Of a DNA stretch of 64,000 bases, positions 20,001 through 29,790 are shown in pieces. Made by a program: the position numbers and the translations under genes. The stretch is taken from the NCBI GenBank assembly GCA_021832305.1, contig JAKBLB010000001.1, forward strand, positions 62,001-126,000. Reading direction: 5' to 3'. This DNA comes from Pseudomonadota bacterium. GTDB lineage: Bacteria; Pseudomonadota; Gammaproteobacteria; Burkholderiales; Ferrovaceae. Each line of letters starts with the position of its first letter. Position 1 is the first letter of the stretch. The notes under the pieces were generated by a model that saw only the letters and a list, made by a program, of their open reading frames with translations, was not told the DNA's origin and ran no database searches.

Positions 20001-20312
20001 GCGACGCGCGGTACGGCAGCAACCCTGAGTGCCGCCGGCCTCGAGGTGGTACTGGTCAACAAGGTCATGGAGGGGCGTCCGCACATCGTGGATATGATCA
20101 AGAATCGCGAGATTTCCCTGATCATCAACACAGTGGAAGAACATTCCCGGGCCGTCCAGGACTCCTGGTCGATTCGCAATGCCGCGCTGCAGGGACGTAT
20201 CACCTATTACACCACGGTGGCCGGGGCACGGGCGGCCTGCATGGGGATGCGCCTCGGACAGTCCGGTGATGTCCATGAATTACAGGCATTGCACCGAGGG
20301 TTGAAAATCTGA
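17076..20312 (+). CDS. carB: Carbamoyl-phosphate synthase large subunit
   Basis: A 1078-residue enzyme with two homologous ATP-grasp halves (each with P-S-F/Y-x-x-G-G lid motifs and E-M/V-N-P-R metal motifs), an oligomerisation region and a C-terminal MGS-type allosteric domain ([11 protein letters not shown] onward, about residue 945). It assembles carbamoyl phosphate from bicarbonate, two ATP and channelled ammonia. The length matches the family (about 1073). It begins 2 bases after carA. A short C4/G4 inverted repeat lies just past its stop, and a TATAAC before greA suggests greA also has its own promoter. Confidence 0.97.
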   Translation: MPKRTDLHSILIIGAGPIVIGQACEFDYSGAQACKALREEGYRVILVNSNPATIMTDPGMADATYIEPVNWKTLERIIERERPDAVLPTMGGQTALNCALDLAREGVLARYGVEMIGACKEAIDMAEDREKFKAAMTRIGLSTPRSAVAHSLEEAQQVQAQIGFPAIIRPSFTMGGSGGGIAYNQEEFMTICERGLEASPTRELLVEESVIGWKEYEMEVVRDRNDNCIIICSIENLDAMGVHTGDSITVAPAQTLTDKEYQVMRNASLAVLREIGVETGGSNVQFAINPRDGRMIVIEMNPRVSRSSALASKATGFPIAKVAAKLAVGFTLDELSNEITGGMTPASFEPTIDYVVTKVPRFAFEKFPQANDRLTTQMKSVGEVMAIGRSFQESLQKALRGLETGADGLNEMTTERTTIEAELANPGPHRLWYLADAFRIGLERDEIHRLSHVDPWFLAEIEDLVSEEQRIRGLTLAMLSASRWRELKGKGFSDRRMAYLLGSTEQAVRATRHALNVRPVFKRVDTCAAEFSTQTAYLYSTYEEECEAHPTERRKIMVLGGGPNRIGQGIEFDYCCVHAALALREDGYETIMVNCNPETVSTDYDSSDRLYFESLTLEDVLEIVALEKPAGVIVQFGGQTPLKLARGLEAAGVPIIGTTPDSIDRAEDRQRFQQLLHELGLHQPDNRTAGHRDEVLGAAQALGYPLVVRPSYVLGGRAMQIVHTPADLEKYLREVITDGEGMHGVAISPRSPILLDRFLNDAIEVDVDAVCDGQEVVIGAIMEHIEQAGVHSGDSACSIPPYSLTPAVQDELRRQTKAMARALGVVGLMNVQFALQGDTVYVLEVNPRASRTVPYVAKATSRPLAKIAARCMAGQSLSDQGITGELIPDYYSVKEAVFPFTKFPGVDPILGPEMKSTGEVMGVGATFAEAFVKSQWAAGVKLPTGGKVFLSVRNADKAPLVEIARQLVELGFALVATRGTAATLSAAGLEVVLVNKVMEGRPHIVDMIKNREISLIINTVEEHSRAVQDSWSIRNAALQGRITYYTTVAGARAACMGMRLGQSGDVHELQALHRGLKI

Positions 20313-20370
20313 CCCCTCGATGGGGGCTCAGGCCATATAACATGTAATTGAGTAGTGAGGAAGGAGAAGC

Positions 20371-20847
20371 ATGAACAAGACACCATTGACGGTACGGGGC
20401 GCCGAAAAACTCAAGGAAGAATTGCACCAGTTGAAGCATGTGCAACGCCCGGCAGTGATCCAGGCCATCAGTGAGGCGCGCGCTCAGGGAGACCTGTCGG
20501 AGAATGCCGAATACGATGCGGCCAAGGAGCGCCAATCGTTTATCGAAGGGCGGATTGCGGAATTGGAATCCAAGTTATCTCATGCCCAGATCATCGATCC
20601 GGCAGCGTTGGATGCAGACGGACGGTGCGTTTTTGCGGCCACGGTGGAAATGGAGGACCTGAACACCGGTGATGTCCACACTTATCAGATCGTGGGCGAT
20701 GACGAGGCGGATATCAAGGAAGGCAAGATTTCCATTGGTTCTCCCCTGGCTCGTGCCCTGATCGGAAAATCAGCGGGAGACGTGGCTGAAGTCCATGCTC
20801 CAGGGGGAATGCGTGAATATGAGATCAGGGAAGTACGTTATGGTTGA
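20371..20847 (+). CDS. greA: Transcription elongation factor GreA
   Basis: A 158-residue GreA that reactivates backtracked RNA polymerase by stimulating transcript cleavage. It has the N-terminal antiparallel coiled coil with [14 protein letters not shown] near 40-55 and the C-terminal FKBP-like domain with [15 protein letters not shown] strong ribosome site (AAGGAG) precedes the ATG. The stop lies within the yhbY start, an 8-base overlap. carB-greA linkage is typical of Betaproteobacteria. Confidence 0.96.
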   Translation: MNKTPLTVRGAEKLKEELHQLKHVQRPAVIQAISEARAQGDLSENAEYDAAKERQSFIEGRIAELESKLSHAQIIDPAALDADGRCVFAATVEMEDLNTGDVHTYQIVGDDEADIKEGKISIGSPLARALIGKSAGDVAEVHAPGGMREYEIREVRYG

Positions 20848-21271
20848 GCGCCGTAGGTCCGCGTCCTCTCCCGTATCTGCGTGGCGCGCAGAACGGCCTC
20901 GAGTTTCCAGGGGAAAGAGCGGGGTCAGGAAAGTTTCCGCCAAAAAAGTGCTCCCCCCTGCTGTTGTGCCTCCTTTGAAGCTACCGGAAGCGGGGGCGAC
21001 GTTGGCGTTGTCGATGGCTGATCGGGTACGCCTGCGTCAGGAAGCCCATCGCCTCGATCCGGTGGTCCTGATGGGGCAATCCGGCGTGACGGATGCGCTT
21101 CTCCTGGAAATGGAACGGGCCTTGCGTGCCCATGGCCTGATCAAGGTCAGGGCCAGCGGGGTGGAGACGGCAGCGGCGCGCAGTGCCCTGGCAAATACCC
21201 TAACGCAGCGTCTTTCAGCCGCATTCGTTCAACAAATCGGCAAGATCCTGGTTCTTTATCGCCCCCGATGA
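20840..21271 (+). CDS. yhbY: CRM-domain RNA-binding protein YhbY, with N-terminal extension
   Basis: A 143-residue protein whose C-terminal 85 or so residues are a CRS1/YhbY (CRM) domain with [19 protein letters not shown] and IKVRASG. YhbY associates with pre-50S ribosomes. E. coli YhbY is about 97 residues; here about 55 extra basic, low-complexity residues precede the domain. AGGGAA lies 9 bases before the ATG at 20840, inside the greA end. An ATG at 21014 would give the short form but lacks a ribosome site. It is co-directional with rlmE, overlapping it by 4 bases; in many proteobacteria yhbY faces away from rlmE. Confidence 0.85.
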   Translation: MVERRRSASSPVSAWRAERPRVSRGKSGVRKVSAKKVLPPAVVPPLKLPEAGATLALSMADRVRLRQEAHRLDPVVLMGQSGVTDALLLEMERALRAHGLIKVRASGVETAAARSALANTLTQRLSAAFVQQIGKILVLYRPR

Positions 21272-21900
21272 AACCTACCCGGACCAGCAAGGCCTGGATA
21301 CGGGAACATATCAACGATCCCTTTGTCCAACGAGCGAAACGGGAAGGGTATCGGTCGCGCGCTTCCTACAAATTATTGGAAATCGATGAGCGGGATCGCC
21401 TGTTGCGTCCCGGGATGTCGGTGGTGGATCTGGGGGCCAGTCCCGGAGGGTGGTCGCAGGTGGCGCGTCAGCGTATGGGCGTGCACGGCAAGGTCATCGG
21501 GGTCGATGTGTTGCCCATGGAAGCACTGGAGGGGGTGACTTTTCTGCAGGGGGATTTCATGGCCCCAACGGTGCAGGAACAGATGAGAGCCTTGCTGGGG
21601 AGTCGACCGGTGGATCTTGTATTATCGGATCTTGCCCCCAATATCAGTGGTGTCACCCTGTATGATCAGGCACGTGCGGCCGAGTTGTGGGAAATGGCCC
21701 TGGAGTTTTCTCTCGAAGTACAGGGACCCGAAGGGAGGTTTCTGGTCAAGGCTTTTCATGGAGCGGATTTTGAATCCTTCGTGCGACGCATGAAGCAGTG
21801 TTTTGTCCGGGTAGTGACACGAAAACCCGCTGCATCCCGAGACCGGAGTTCAGAGGTGTATTTATTGGGGCAAGGATTGAAACCGCAGCATAAGGGGTAG
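21268..21900 (+). CDS. rlmE: 23S rRNA 2'-O-methyltransferase (U2552)
   Basis: A 210-residue RrmJ/FtsJ methyltransferase acting on the A-loop of 23S rRNA. The catalytic K-D-K-E tetrad is complete: Lys35 (SYKLLEI), Asp121 (LSDLAPN), Lys161 (FLVKAFHG) and Glu196 (RSSEVYLL). The SAM motif DLGASPGGWSQ is at 54-64. The start overlaps yhbY by 4 bases. ftsH follows, the classic rlmE-ftsH pair, but across a 93-base gap with its own possible promoter. Confidence 0.96.
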   Translation: MKPTRTSKAWIREHINDPFVQRAKREGYRSRASYKLLEIDERDRLLRPGMSVVDLGASPGGWSQVARQRMGVHGKVIGVDVLPMEALEGVTFLQGDFMAPTVQEQMRALLGSRPVDLVLSDLAPNISGVTLYDQARAAELWEMALEFSLEVQGPEGRFLVKAFHGADFESFVRRMKQCFVRVVTRKPAASRDRSSEVYLLGQGLKPQHKG

Positions 21901-21993
21901 GTTGGTGAATTTTGAACGGGTGGACGCGCTTGAGCGTACAATGATCCTTCGGAGTCTGGGGGAGTTGGTCAGATCGACTTGGAGGAAAGAGTC

Positions 21994-23892
21994 TTGAATA
22001 GCATCGTTAAAAATGTCTTGGCCTGGCTTTTTGTAGGATTGGTGCTGATGTTGCTGGTCAGTCAATTCCAGAACCATCAACCGTCGGGCGATGTTCTGAG
22101 TTATTCCTCTTTCATTGAAGAGATGAAAGCCGGGCATGTCACTAAAGTGATCATCGATGGACGGGCGCTGCGTGGCGAACGTTCAGATGGCAAACCTTTT
22201 ACCACATATACGCCTTCAGATCCATGGCTGGTCAGTGACTTGCTCAAGTATGGCGTGAATGTGTCGGCCAAGCCAGAAGAAGAACCGTCCTTCTTCATGA
22301 ATATGCTCATGTCCTGGTTCCCCATGCTGTTATTGGTGGCAGTCTGGATATTTTTCATGCGTCAGATGCAGGGAGGCGGGCGAGGAGGGGCTTTTTCTTT
22401 CGGTAAAAGTCGTGCGCGCATGCTGGATGAAAACACCAACCCAGTGACTTTCGCGGATGTGGCGGGGGTGGATGAAGCCAAAGAAGAAGTGAGCGAGTTG
22501 GTCGAGTTCTTGCGTGACCCCGGGAAATTCCAGAAATTGGGCGGACGGATTCCGCGCGGCGTGCTCATGGTGGGTAATCCCGGAACAGGGAAAACCCTGC
22601 TGGCCCGTGCCATCGCAGGGGAGGCCAAGGTTCCTTTCTTCAGTATTTCCGGCTCGGACTTTGTGGAGATGTTTGTCGGGGTGGGGGCCGCCCGCGTGCG
22701 CGACATGTTCGAACAGGCCAAGAAAAATTCGCCGTGCATCATCTTCATCGATGAAATCGATGCGGTGGGCCGGCAACGCGGTGCTGGCCTGGGGGGCGGC
22801 AATGACGAGCGGGAACAGACACTCAACCAGATGTTGGTGGAAATGGATGGTTTCGAAGCGACAACGGGCGTCATCGTCATTGCCGCCACCAATCGACCCG
22901 ATGTCCTGGATCCTGCACTGCTTCGACCAGGACGTTTTGACCGTCAGGTGGTGGTTCCTTTGCCGGATATCCGTGGGCGTGAACAGATCTTGATGGTGCA
23001 CATGCGCAAGGTTCCCATTGCGCCGGATGTTCGGGCCGATATCATTGCACGGGGCACGCCTGGATTTTCAGGGGCGGATCTGGCCAATCTGGTCAATGAA
23101 TCGGCACTCTTCGCTGCGCGTTTCAACAAGCGTCTGGTGGACATGGATGATTTCGAACGAGCCAAGGACAAGATCATCATGGGCGCGGAGCGGCGTTCCA
23201 TTGTCATGCCGGAGCAGGAACGACGCAATACGGCTTACCATGAGTCCGGACATGCCGTGGTAGCCCGCATGCTGGCTCTGACCGATCCGGTTCACAAAGT
23301 GACCATCATTCCGCGCGGGCGAGCCCTGGGTGTGACCATGCAGTTACCCACGGAAGACCGCTACAGCATGAACCGCGATCAGATCCTGCAAAATATTGCC
23401 GTATTGTTTGGGGGGCGTATCGCAGAAGAAGTGTTCATGAATCAGATGACCACGGGGGCCAGCAATGACTTCGAACGTGCCACCGACATGGCACGCCGGA
23501 TGGTGACTCAATGGGGGATGTCGACTTCCATGGGACCCATGGTCTATGGAGAAAACGAGGGAGAAGTTTTCCTTGGACGGACGATTTCCACCCATAAAAA
23601 TGTATCGGAAGCCACGATGCAAAAGGTGGATATGGAAATTCGTCGCATCATCGACGAACAGTACGTTCTGGCGCGGGGCATCATCGAAAGCCACCGCACC
23701 GAAATCGAGGCAATGACCCATGCCTTGCTGGAATGGGAAACCATCGATGCGGAACAAATTGAAGACATCATGTCAGGACGCCCTCCCCGTCCGCCCAAAC
23801 CGACTGCGCCGGTGACGCCCAAAGCGCCTCCCCCCAGCGCTTCTCCCCCTCCCGCCCCCGCGTCCACGGCTCAACCTGCTCAGGGAGTCTGA
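21994..23892 (+). CDS. ftsH: ATP-dependent zinc metalloprotease FtsH
   Basis: A 632-residue inner-membrane AAA protease with two N-terminal transmembrane helices (about 6-24 and 104-122), Walker A GNPGTGKT (194-201), Walker [25 protein letters not shown] and zinc site HESGH (416-420). Walker A normally reads GPPGTGKT; the Asn is unusual. TTG at 21994 was chosen as start because GGAGGAAAG (21980-21988) sits 5 bases upstream and the protein then begins MNSIVKN as FtsH does. A TTG at 21979 overlaps that ribosome site. The C-terminal 40 residues are Pro/Ala-rich. A -10-like TACAAT lies at 21937-21942. Confidence 0.95.
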   Translation: MNSIVKNVLAWLFVGLVLMLLVSQFQNHQPSGDVLSYSSFIEEMKAGHVTKVIIDGRALRGERSDGKPFTTYTPSDPWLVSDLLKYGVNVSAKPEEEPSFFMNMLMSWFPMLLLVAVWIFFMRQMQGGGRGGAFSFGKSRARMLDENTNPVTFADVAGVDEAKEEVSELVEFLRDPGKFQKLGGRIPRGVLMVGNPGTGKTLLARAIAGEAKVPFFSISGSDFVEMFVGVGAARVRDMFEQAKKNSPCIIFIDEIDAVGRQRGAGLGGGNDEREQTLNQMLVEMDGFEATTGVIVIAATNRPDVLDPALLRPGRFDRQVVVPLPDIRGREQILMVHMRKVPIAPDVRADIIARGTPGFSGADLANLVNESALFAARFNKRLVDMDDFERAKDKIIMGAERRSIVMPEQERRNTAYHESGHAVVARMLALTDPVHKVTIIPRGRALGVTMQLPTEDRYSMNRDQILQNIAVLFGGRIAEEVFMNQMTTGASNDFERATDMARRMVTQWGMSTSMGPMVYGENEGEVFLGRTISTHKNVSEATMQKVDMEIRRIIDEQYVLARGIIESHRTEIEAMTHALLEWETIDAEQIEDIMSGRPPRPPKPTAPVTPKAPPPSASPPPAPASTAQPAQGV

Positions 23893-23910
23893 GACCGGAG
23901 GGAGTCGCCC

Positions 23911-24789
23911 GTGCGGATTCCCGGGGCGCTGGGGGGGTCTCCCAAACCGCTCCCCGCAGTACACTGCGGGGAGTTTATTTTGTCCCTGGCGCGACCTCGG
24001 ATCATGGGCATTCTCAACGTCACTCCCGACTCATTCTCGGATGGCGGGGCGCATCTCGATGCGCTGGCAGCCATAACCCGCGGACAAACCTTGGTGGCAC
24101 AGGGAGCCGACCTGATCGATGTGGGAGGAGAATCCACCCGCCCCGGAGCCCCTGAAGTCGGGTTGGCCGAGGAATTGCGGCGGGTGATTCCGGTTATTGA
24201 AGGATTGGTGGATACCCTGAAGGTGCCGGTTTCCATCGATACCCGTCATCCCCAGGTCATGCAGGCAGCCATTCGGGCAGGTGCCACCCTGGTCAATGAC
24301 ATCGAAGCCCTGCAGGTCCCCGGAGCCCTTGAATGTATTCTCGAGCATGAAGTGGGCATTTGCCTGATGCACATGCAAGGACAACCCTTGACGATGCAGC
24401 AGTCGCCCCATTATCCTCGTGGAGTGGTATCCGGGGTATGTGATTTTCTTGCGGCACGGGTTGCTTTATTGGAACGGTACGGTGTGGAACGCACACGCAT
24501 TCTGATCGATCCGGGGTTTGGTTTTGGCAAGACCCGCATCCATAACCTGACCTTGCTGCAGCAGTTACCGGTTTTGGTGGATTTGGGATACCCGGTATTG
24601 GTGGGGCTGTCACGCAAATCCATGCTGGTCGGTCAACCCGGCATTCCTCCGCGCGAACGTCTGGGGGGTGGTCTGGCCGCGGCTTGCTGGGCCATTCAGG
24701 CGGGGGTACATATTTTGCGCGTTCATGATGTGGCTGAAACGCGTCAGGCAGTGGATTTATGGATGGATACCTTGACTGTGGAGGAGTAA
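23911..24789 (+). CDS. folP: Dihydropteroate synthase
   Basis: DHPS of folate synthesis, joining pABA to the pterin pyrophosphate. It has the core motifs [15 protein letters not shown] (about 32-46), [11 protein letters not shown] and [10 protein letters not shown], plus the C-terminal LVGLSRKS and RVHDV. The GTG at 23911 is favoured by GGAGGGAG at 23897-23904 and gives 292 residues. The residues just before the core ([13 protein letters not shown]) also match the family, supporting translation from upstream. A perfect hairpin with a T-rich tail (23950-23981) lies inside these first codons. If that is only a terminator, TTG 23980 or ATG 24004 would be the start. The stop overlaps glmM (TAATG). 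Confidence 0.92.
   Translation: MRIPGALGGSPKPLPAVHCGEFILSLARPRIMGILNVTPDSFSDGGAHLDALAAITRGQTLVAQGADLIDVGGESTRPGAPEVGLAEELRRVIPVIEGLVDTLKVPVSIDTRHPQVMQAAIRAGATLVNDIEALQVPGALECILEHEVGICLMHMQGQPLTMQQSPHYPRGVVSGVCDFLAARVALLERYGVERTRILIDPGFGFGKTRIHNLTLLQQLPVLVDLGYPVLVGLSRKSMLVGQPGIPPRERLGGGLAAACWAIQAGVHILRVHDVAETRQAVDLWMDTLTVEE
23950..23981 (+). terminator. Perfect terminator-like hairpin at the 5' end of folP
   Basis: CTCCCCGCAG (23950-23959) and CTGCGGGGAG (23964-23973) form an uninterrupted 10-bp GC-rich stem with a TACA loop, followed by TTTATTTT (23974-23981). It lies 58 bases after the ftsH stop and 39 bases after the best folP start. It can end the ftsH transcript or act as an attenuator that ribosomes starting on folP would prevent from folding. 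Confidence 0.65.
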
Positions 24790-26144
24790 TGAGCCGTCGT
24801 TATTTTGGAACGGATGGAATGCGTGGGCGAGTGGGCAGTGAGCCCATGACCCCCGTGATGATGTTGAATCTCGGTTATGCGGCAGGTACGGTCCTGGCCC
24901 AGGGGGCGGCCGCCACGCAACAGGATCGTCCGGTGGTGATCATTGGCAAGGACACGCGCATTTCGGGCTATATGATCGAGTCAGCACTCGAGGCCGGACT
25001 GTCTGCGGCAGGAGTGGATGTCATTCTGCTGGGCCCCATGCCAACCCCTGCGGTTGCCTACCTGGTTCGCGCCTTGCGTTTGCAGGCAGGGGTGATGATC
25101 AGCGCCTCCCATAACCTTTTCGAGGATAACGGGATCAAATTCTTCTCTGCCGACGGGATGAAGTTGCCCGATAGCGTGGAACTGGACATTGAAGCCCAAC
25201 TGAATCAACCCTGGTCTTGCCGTGATTCGGCCCAACTGGGGCATGTCCGCCGCATGAATGATGCCGCAGGGCGTTATATCGAGTTCTGCAAGAGTACCTT
25301 TCCCTCCAATCTCGATCTCAAAGGATTGAAACTGGTGGTGGATTGTGCCCACGGGGCAACCTATCATATCGCGCCTCTGGTGTTTCACGAACTGGGTGCC
25401 GAAGTCGTCGCCATCGGCAATACCCCCAATGGCATCAATATCAATGATCACTGTGGGGCCACTCATGTCGATACCTTGCGTGAGGCCGTGCGTGCGCATC
25501 AGGCCGACATGGGGATCGCTCTGGACGGCGATGGGGATCGTCTCATCATGGTAGATGAGACAGGAAAAAGTTATGACGGAGACCAACTGCTCTATGCCGT
25601 GGTCAAACACCGTCAGTCTTTGCCGGGATTCGCCGGCGGAGTGGTGGGGACCTTGATGACCAATCTGGCCGTGGAAAAAGCCTTCGAACGGCGACGGGTT
25701 CCCTTCGTGCGGGCCAGTGTAGGGGATCGCTACGTTCTGGAAACGATGTTGGAACGGGGCTGGCTCTGGGGGGGAGAGAATTCCGGGCATTTGATCTGTC
25801 GGGATAAGCACAGCACGGGAGACGGCATCATTTCAGCGCTTCAGGTGTTGGCGGCTTTGGCCAGCCAGGGGGTGACCCTGGCCAGTTACACGGCTGAGGT
25901 GGAACTCTATCCCCAACGCCTGATCAATGTGCGCACTGCCCACCCGGTGGATTTCAAGACGTCTCCACAGGTTCAGCAGGCAGTGATGGCCGCAGAAGAG
26001 AGTATGGCTGGACACGGGCGGGTGCTCTTGCGTGCTTCTGGTACGGAACCCTTGATTCGTGTCATGGTGGAAGGGGAAGATGCAATCCAGGTGGAACGCT
26101 GGGCAGAAACCATCGCAGCGGCTGTGCGTGAATTGGCTGCCTAA
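24789..26144 (+). CDS. glmM: Phosphoglucosamine mutase
   Basis: A 451-residue alpha-D-phosphohexomutase that converts glucosamine-6-P to glucosamine-1-P for UDP-GlcNAc, peptidoglycan and LPS. It starts [13 protein letters not shown]. The phosphoserine is in GVMISASHN (Ser107), the metal loop is DGDGDR near 246-251, and the C-terminal phosphate site is [12 protein letters not shown]. The start shares a base with the folP stop (TAATG). The stop overlaps the convergent sixA stop by 3 bases. folP-glmM after ftsH is the standard order. Confidence 0.97.
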   Translation: MSRRYFGTDGMRGRVGSEPMTPVMMLNLGYAAGTVLAQGAAATQQDRPVVIIGKDTRISGYMIESALEAGLSAAGVDVILLGPMPTPAVAYLVRALRLQAGVMISASHNLFEDNGIKFFSADGMKLPDSVELDIEAQLNQPWSCRDSAQLGHVRRMNDAAGRYIEFCKSTFPSNLDLKGLKLVVDCAHGATYHIAPLVFHELGAEVVAIGNTPNGININDHCGATHVDTLREAVRAHQADMGIALDGDGDRLIMVDETGKSYDGDQLLYAVVKHRQSLPGFAGGVVGTLMTNLAVEKAFERRRVPFVRASVGDRYVLETMLERGWLWGGENSGHLICRDKHSTGDGIISALQVLAALASQGVTLASYTAEVELYPQRLINVRTAHPVDFKTSPQVQQAVMAAEESMAGHGRVLLRASGTEPLIRVMVEGEDAIQVERWAETIAAAVRELAA

Positions 26145-26605
26145 ATCAGTTCGGGATCGATCACTGCACGCAGGATGAGTTGGGGTCGCCCATCCCGTTC
26201 GCGCTGCGTGAGCCACCAGAGCGCTCCCTTGCGGACACTCCAGGGCGCGGGTTCGCCAGTCAGCAGCCAGGCCGCAGTTTCTCCCAGGGTGGGTTGGTGA
26301 CCCACCAGCAAGGTGTACGGATCGGCGGGGGTAGGCCAGGCGCAGGCCTGCAACAGATCGCGCGGACGGGCGTGGGTTCCCAGATGCGACACGGTTTCAA
26401 AGTGTCTGGAAAATGCACTGGCGGTTTGCTGGGTGCGCTGTGCCGGGCTGACCAGAATGCGGGGTTCGAGCGGCAGATGGATCTTCAACCAGTGCGCTAC
26501 CTGCCGTGCTTTTCGGTGACCTCGTTCAGTCAGGGCGCGGACATGATCGGGGAATCCTTCCTCTGCTTCGGCATGACGCCACAGGATCAGATGGCATTGA
26601 CTCAT
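26141..26605 (-). CDS. sixA: SixA-type histidine phosphatase
   Basis: A 154-residue protein of the phosphoglycerate-mutase-like phosphatase superfamily. It has the N-terminal catalytic RHAEAEEG (His11), the S-P-A-x-R-T-x-Q-T motif near 52-60 and the second His in LLVGHQP. SixA removes phosphate from histidine phosphotransfer proteins. The start ATG overlaps the ppk stop as ATGA, so the pair is coupled. The short form starting [13 protein letters not shown] is preferred over a 19-residue extension that lies within ppk. Link to polyphosphate metabolism is suggested only by context. Confidence 0.85.
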   Translation of the reverse strand: MSQCHLILWRHAEAEEGFPDHVRALTERGHRKARQVAHWLKIHLPLEPRILVSPAQRTQQTASAFSRHFETVSHLGTHARPRDLLQACAWPTPADPYTLLVGHQPTLGETAAWLLTGEPAPWSVRKGALWWLTQRERDGRPQLILRAVIDPELI

Positions 26606-28686
26606 GATGAGGAAGATTTCCGGCTCAAACGCTGCAAGAGAAAGTCGTGGACCCGGAAGCATGAACTGCCGCGCCGTGGATGGGTTCGCGCATATTGTCC
26701 CTCGCCGTTCATGATCCAGGCTGCGTGGTTGTCGCGCAGATAGGAACGGAGTCCTTCGCTCAGTATTCGTCGTTTGATGCGTGGATCGAGGATGGGGATA
26801 CAGACTTCGATGCGGCGAAAAAAATTGCGGTCCATCCAGTCGGCACTGGCGATGAATACCTCGTGGCTTCCTCCGTGACGGAAATATATGACCCGATGAT
26901 GCTCCAGAAAACGACCGATCAGCGAGCGTACCCGGATATGTTCGGATAACCCCTTGACACCGGGACGGAGCAGGCAGACGCCCCGGATGATCAGGTCGAT
27001 TCGAACCCCCGCCTGACTGGCTTCATAGAGCGCATCGATCAGTTGGGGTTCCGTCAGCGCATTCATTTTTGCAATGATGTGGGCTTTTTCACCCTGTCGG
27101 GCAAACTGGGTTTCACGGGTAATGGCCTGCAGGGTTCCCGAGTGGAGGGTGAAGGGGGCTTGCCAGAGGTGACGCAAATGTTCCTGCTTGCCCAGTCCCG
27201 TAATTTGCATGAAGATGGCGCTGACATCGGCCGTGATTTCCGGATGGGCGGTAAACAAACCAAAATCGGTGTAGGTGCATGTGGTACGGGCATGATAGTT
27301 GCCTGTCCCCAGGTGGACATAACGTCGTAGTTCGCTGTGCTCGCGCCGAATGACGAGACACATTTTGGCATGAGTTTTGTAGCCGAAAACGCCGTAGACT
27401 ACATGGGCCCCTGCGGCTTCCAACTTTTCTGCCCAGTTGATGTTGGCTTCTTCGTCGAAGCGGGCCAGTAGTTCCACCACCACGGTGACCTCCTTGCCCT
27501 GGTGGGCCGCCTCGATCAGGGCTTCGATCAGTTCGGAGTCCGTGCCTGTACGGTAGACCGTCTGTTTGATGGCCAGTACCGCAGGGTCCCGAGCGGCTTG
27601 TTGGACGAACTGAATGACGGGCATGAAGGGCTGAAAGGGATGATGCAGGAGGAGATCGCGTTTTTTCAGGGTTTCGATGAGGGGAACCGATTGATCCAGT
27701 TCGTGGGGCAGTTGGGGCTGAAAGGAAGGAAACTTGAGGTCGGGACGGTCGACCAGATCGGCGACCCGCATCAGGCGCACGAGATTGACGGGGCCATCCA
27801 CTCGATACAGATCCGTCTCCTCCAGTTCAAAAGTCTCGAGCAGGAATTGAGCCATGGTTTCGGAGCAATTTTCAGGAACTTCAAGGCGTACTTCATCGCC
27901 GTACTGGCGGTGGCTCAATTCGCCTTGCAAGGCGAGGCGCAAATCACTGACTTCCTCATCTTCCAGAAGTAATTCGCTGTTTCGGGTCAAGCGGAATTGG
28001 TAGCATCCTTCGACGGTCAGTCCATGAAAAAGGTCGCCTACGTTGGCATGCAGGATGGAAGATAAAAAAATGAACCCATAGGGACAGCCACAAATTTCTT
28101 CGGGCAGTTGTATGAAACGGGGAAGGGCACGGGGGGCTTGCACGACGGCATGGGTACAGGGACGGCCAAAAGCGTCGACTCCCGAAAGTTCCACGGCAAA
28201 GTTGAGGCTCTTATTGAGGATTCGGGGAAAAGGATGGGCTGTGTCCAATCCGATGGGAGTCAATACCGGTTTGATTTCGCGCAGATAATAATTGCGTGCC
28301 CAAGTATGCTGAGCCTCGGTCCAATGATTGCGACGGTGGAAGCAGATTCCCTCTTCTGCCAAACGCGGCAGGACACGCTCATTCAATAAACGATATTGAT
28401 GAGAGACGAGTTCGTGTGCCACGCTACAGACCAGACGGTAAACCCGTAAGGGAGGCAGGCCATCCGGGCCGGTTTTGGTGATTCCTTCGCGAATTTGTTG
28501 TTTCAGGCCGGCAACCCGAATCTCAAAAAATTCATCCAGATTGTTGCTGACGATGCACAGGTAGCGCAGTTGCTCAAGGAGAGGAGTCTCGTCATCTTCC
28601 ACCAGATTCAAAACGCGCCGATTGAATGCCAACAGGCCCAACTCCCGGTTGAGAAATCGGGATGCTGCTGTAACGGGATTGCTCAT
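26602..28686 (-). CDS. ppk: Polyphosphate kinase 1
   Basis: A 694-residue PPK1 that makes polyphosphate from ATP. Domains in order: N-terminal helical (FLNRELGLLAFNRRVL), head, and two PLD-like C-terminal catalytic domains. The phosphorylated His lies in VHLGTGNYHARTT, with YTDFGLFTA after it and HRVIYFRHGG later. The start at 28686 gives the family length (about 690); no clear ribosome site precedes it. On the minus strand a GGTACACT -10-like element lies upstream. It diverges from the OlsB-like gene over about 196 bases, and sixA is coupled at its 3' end. Confidence 0.96.
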   Translation of the reverse strand: MSNPVTAASRFLNRELGLLAFNRRVLNLVEDDETPLLEQLRYLCIVSNNLDEFFEIRVAGLKQQIREGITKTGPDGLPPLRVYRLVCSVAHELVSHQYRLLNERVLPRLAEEGICFHRRNHWTEAQHTWARNYYLREIKPVLTPIGLDTAHPFPRILNKSLNFAVELSGVDAFGRPCTHAVVQAPRALPRFIQLPEEICGCPYGFIFLSSILHANVGDLFHGLTVEGCYQFRLTRNSELLLEDEEVSDLRLALQGELSHRQYGDEVRLEVPENCSETMAQFLLETFELEETDLYRVDGPVNLVRLMRVADLVDRPDLKFPSFQPQLPHELDQSVPLIETLKKRDLLLHHPFQPFMPVIQFVQQAARDPAVLAIKQTVYRTGTDSELIEALIEAAHQGKEVTVVVELLARFDEEANINWAEKLEAAGAHVVYGVFGYKTHAKMCLVIRREHSELRRYVHLGTGNYHARTTCTYTDFGLFTAHPEITADVSAIFMQITGLGKQEHLRHLWQAPFTLHSGTLQAITRETQFARQGEKAHIIAKMNALTEPQLIDALYEASQAGVRIDLIIRGVCLLRPGVKGLSEHIRVRSLIGRFLEHHRVIYFRHGGSHEVFIASADWMDRNFFRRIEVCIPILDPRIKRRILSEGLRSYLRDNHAAWIMNGEGQYARTHPRRGSSCFRVHDFLLQRLSRKSSSS

Positions 28687-28796
28687 AAAGTCGGTCAAGT
28701 GTAGGGGCCATCGGACGCTTTCAGTGTACCACCCCCCGAGTATCAGGAAAACCCTTAGGATGCAGGCCTGAATCAAGGGAGACGGAGGAGGGTTCA

Positions 28797-28825
28797 CCGT
28801 CACGAATAATTCACGGCAGGTTCAT
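28797..28825 (+). promoter_or_regulatory. Weak candidate Pho box upstream of the OlsB-like gene
   Basis: Three half-sites with 11-base periodicity: CCGTCAC (28797-28803), AATTCAC (28808-28814) and GGTTCAT (28819-28825). They match CTGTCAY at 6, 4 and 4 of 7 positions. TAACAA at 28833-28838 could be the -10, closer than usual. The call is tentative and rests on periodicity plus neighbourhood. Confidence 0.3.
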
Positions 28826-28882
28826 GGTGGGGTAACAAGGCCAAGGCAAAGTGGGTAACCATTCGTTCAGATGGAGAGATCC

Positions 28883-29659
28883 ATGCCCCAACTTGACCAG
28901 AGTCTGCAGAATGTTCGTCAACCCCGTCTGGTATTTCAATATGCGCGCTCTTCCGTGGATGTACGGGCGGCTCAGCAGTTGCGTTGGCAAGTCTTCCATG
29001 AAGAGATGGGGGCGCACTTGCATTCCGCTGAACCGGGGTTGGACCAGGATCGATTCGATGCGCTCTGCGACCATTTGATTCTGCGCGATACCCGCAGTCA
29101 TGAAGTGGTGGGCACTTATCGGATAATCAACGCGCAACAGGCGGTGAGGGCTGGAGGATTCTATTCGGAAGGGGAATTTGATCTGACGCGTCTGGCCCAT
29201 CTGCTTCCTCATGTCATGGAGGTTGGGCGGGCCTGCGTTCATCCGGATTACCGCAATGGTCTTTCCATTGCGGTGTTATGGGCCGGTCTGGCCGAATATA
29301 TCCGGGCTCATCGAGTGCAATACCTGATGGGCTGTGCCAGTATGACCATGATCGATGGCGGTCATACGGCAGCCTCGCTCTACCGTCAGTTGGAACTCAT
29401 GCATGGTGCGCCTGCGGAATGGCGTGTTTATCCGCGTTGCGCATTGCCTCTGGCGGCGCTCGACAGCACGCGCGTGGTGGATATTCCTCCGCTCATCAAG
29501 GCATATTTGCGGGTGGGCGCCTATGTTTGTGGGGCACCGGCGTGGGATGCGGATTTCAACACGGCGGACTGTCTGCTTTTGTTGCCCACGGCCGCCATGG
29601 ATCAGCGTTATTCGCGTCATTTCATGAAGATCTCGGCCGAGGGGAAGACTTCCTTCTGA
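28883..29659 (+). CDS. GNAT-fold N-acyltransferase, OlsB-like
   Basis: A 258-residue protein of the acyltransferase group that includes ornithine N-acyltransferase OlsB (first step of phosphorus-free ornithine lipids) and proteins once called hemolysin-like. Features include an LRWQVFHEEMG-type N-terminal motif, the acyl-thioester core EVGRACVHPDYRNG (about 117-130), and a GCASMTM segment followed by a C-terminal half ending CLLLLPTAAMDQRYSRHF. ATG 28883 is chosen because GGAGAG lies just upstream; ATG 28871 would add 4 residues. It sits between ppk and ppx, near pst. No olsA partner is seen. Substrate assignment is inference. Confidence 0.7.
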   Translation: MPQLDQSLQNVRQPRLVFQYARSSVDVRAAQQLRWQVFHEEMGAHLHSAEPGLDQDRFDALCDHLILRDTRSHEVVGTYRIINAQQAVRAGGFYSEGEFDLTRLAHLLPHVMEVGRACVHPDYRNGLSIAVLWAGLAEYIRAHRVQYLMGCASMTMIDGGHTAASLYRQLELMHGAPAEWRVYPRCALPLAALDSTRVVDIPPLIKAYLRVGAYVCGAPAWDADFNTADCLLLLPTAAMDQRYSRHFMKISAEGKTSF

Positions 29660-29790
29660 GTGCACATCAACTTTTGTGAGTACGCTACCGGGTTTGTCCA
29701 CGGGCGCCTCCGCTGCGATGATTTCCGGAACAGAGTAGTTCATCCGTGCATGATCTGGTAGAGTGAGGTTTTTTTTGAGGGTTGTGGGAT

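Noticed and set aside
18471-20276. 600-codon minus-strand open frame opposite carB
   Set aside because: It is the high-GC shadow of carB, rich in His/Arg with no recognisable domain.
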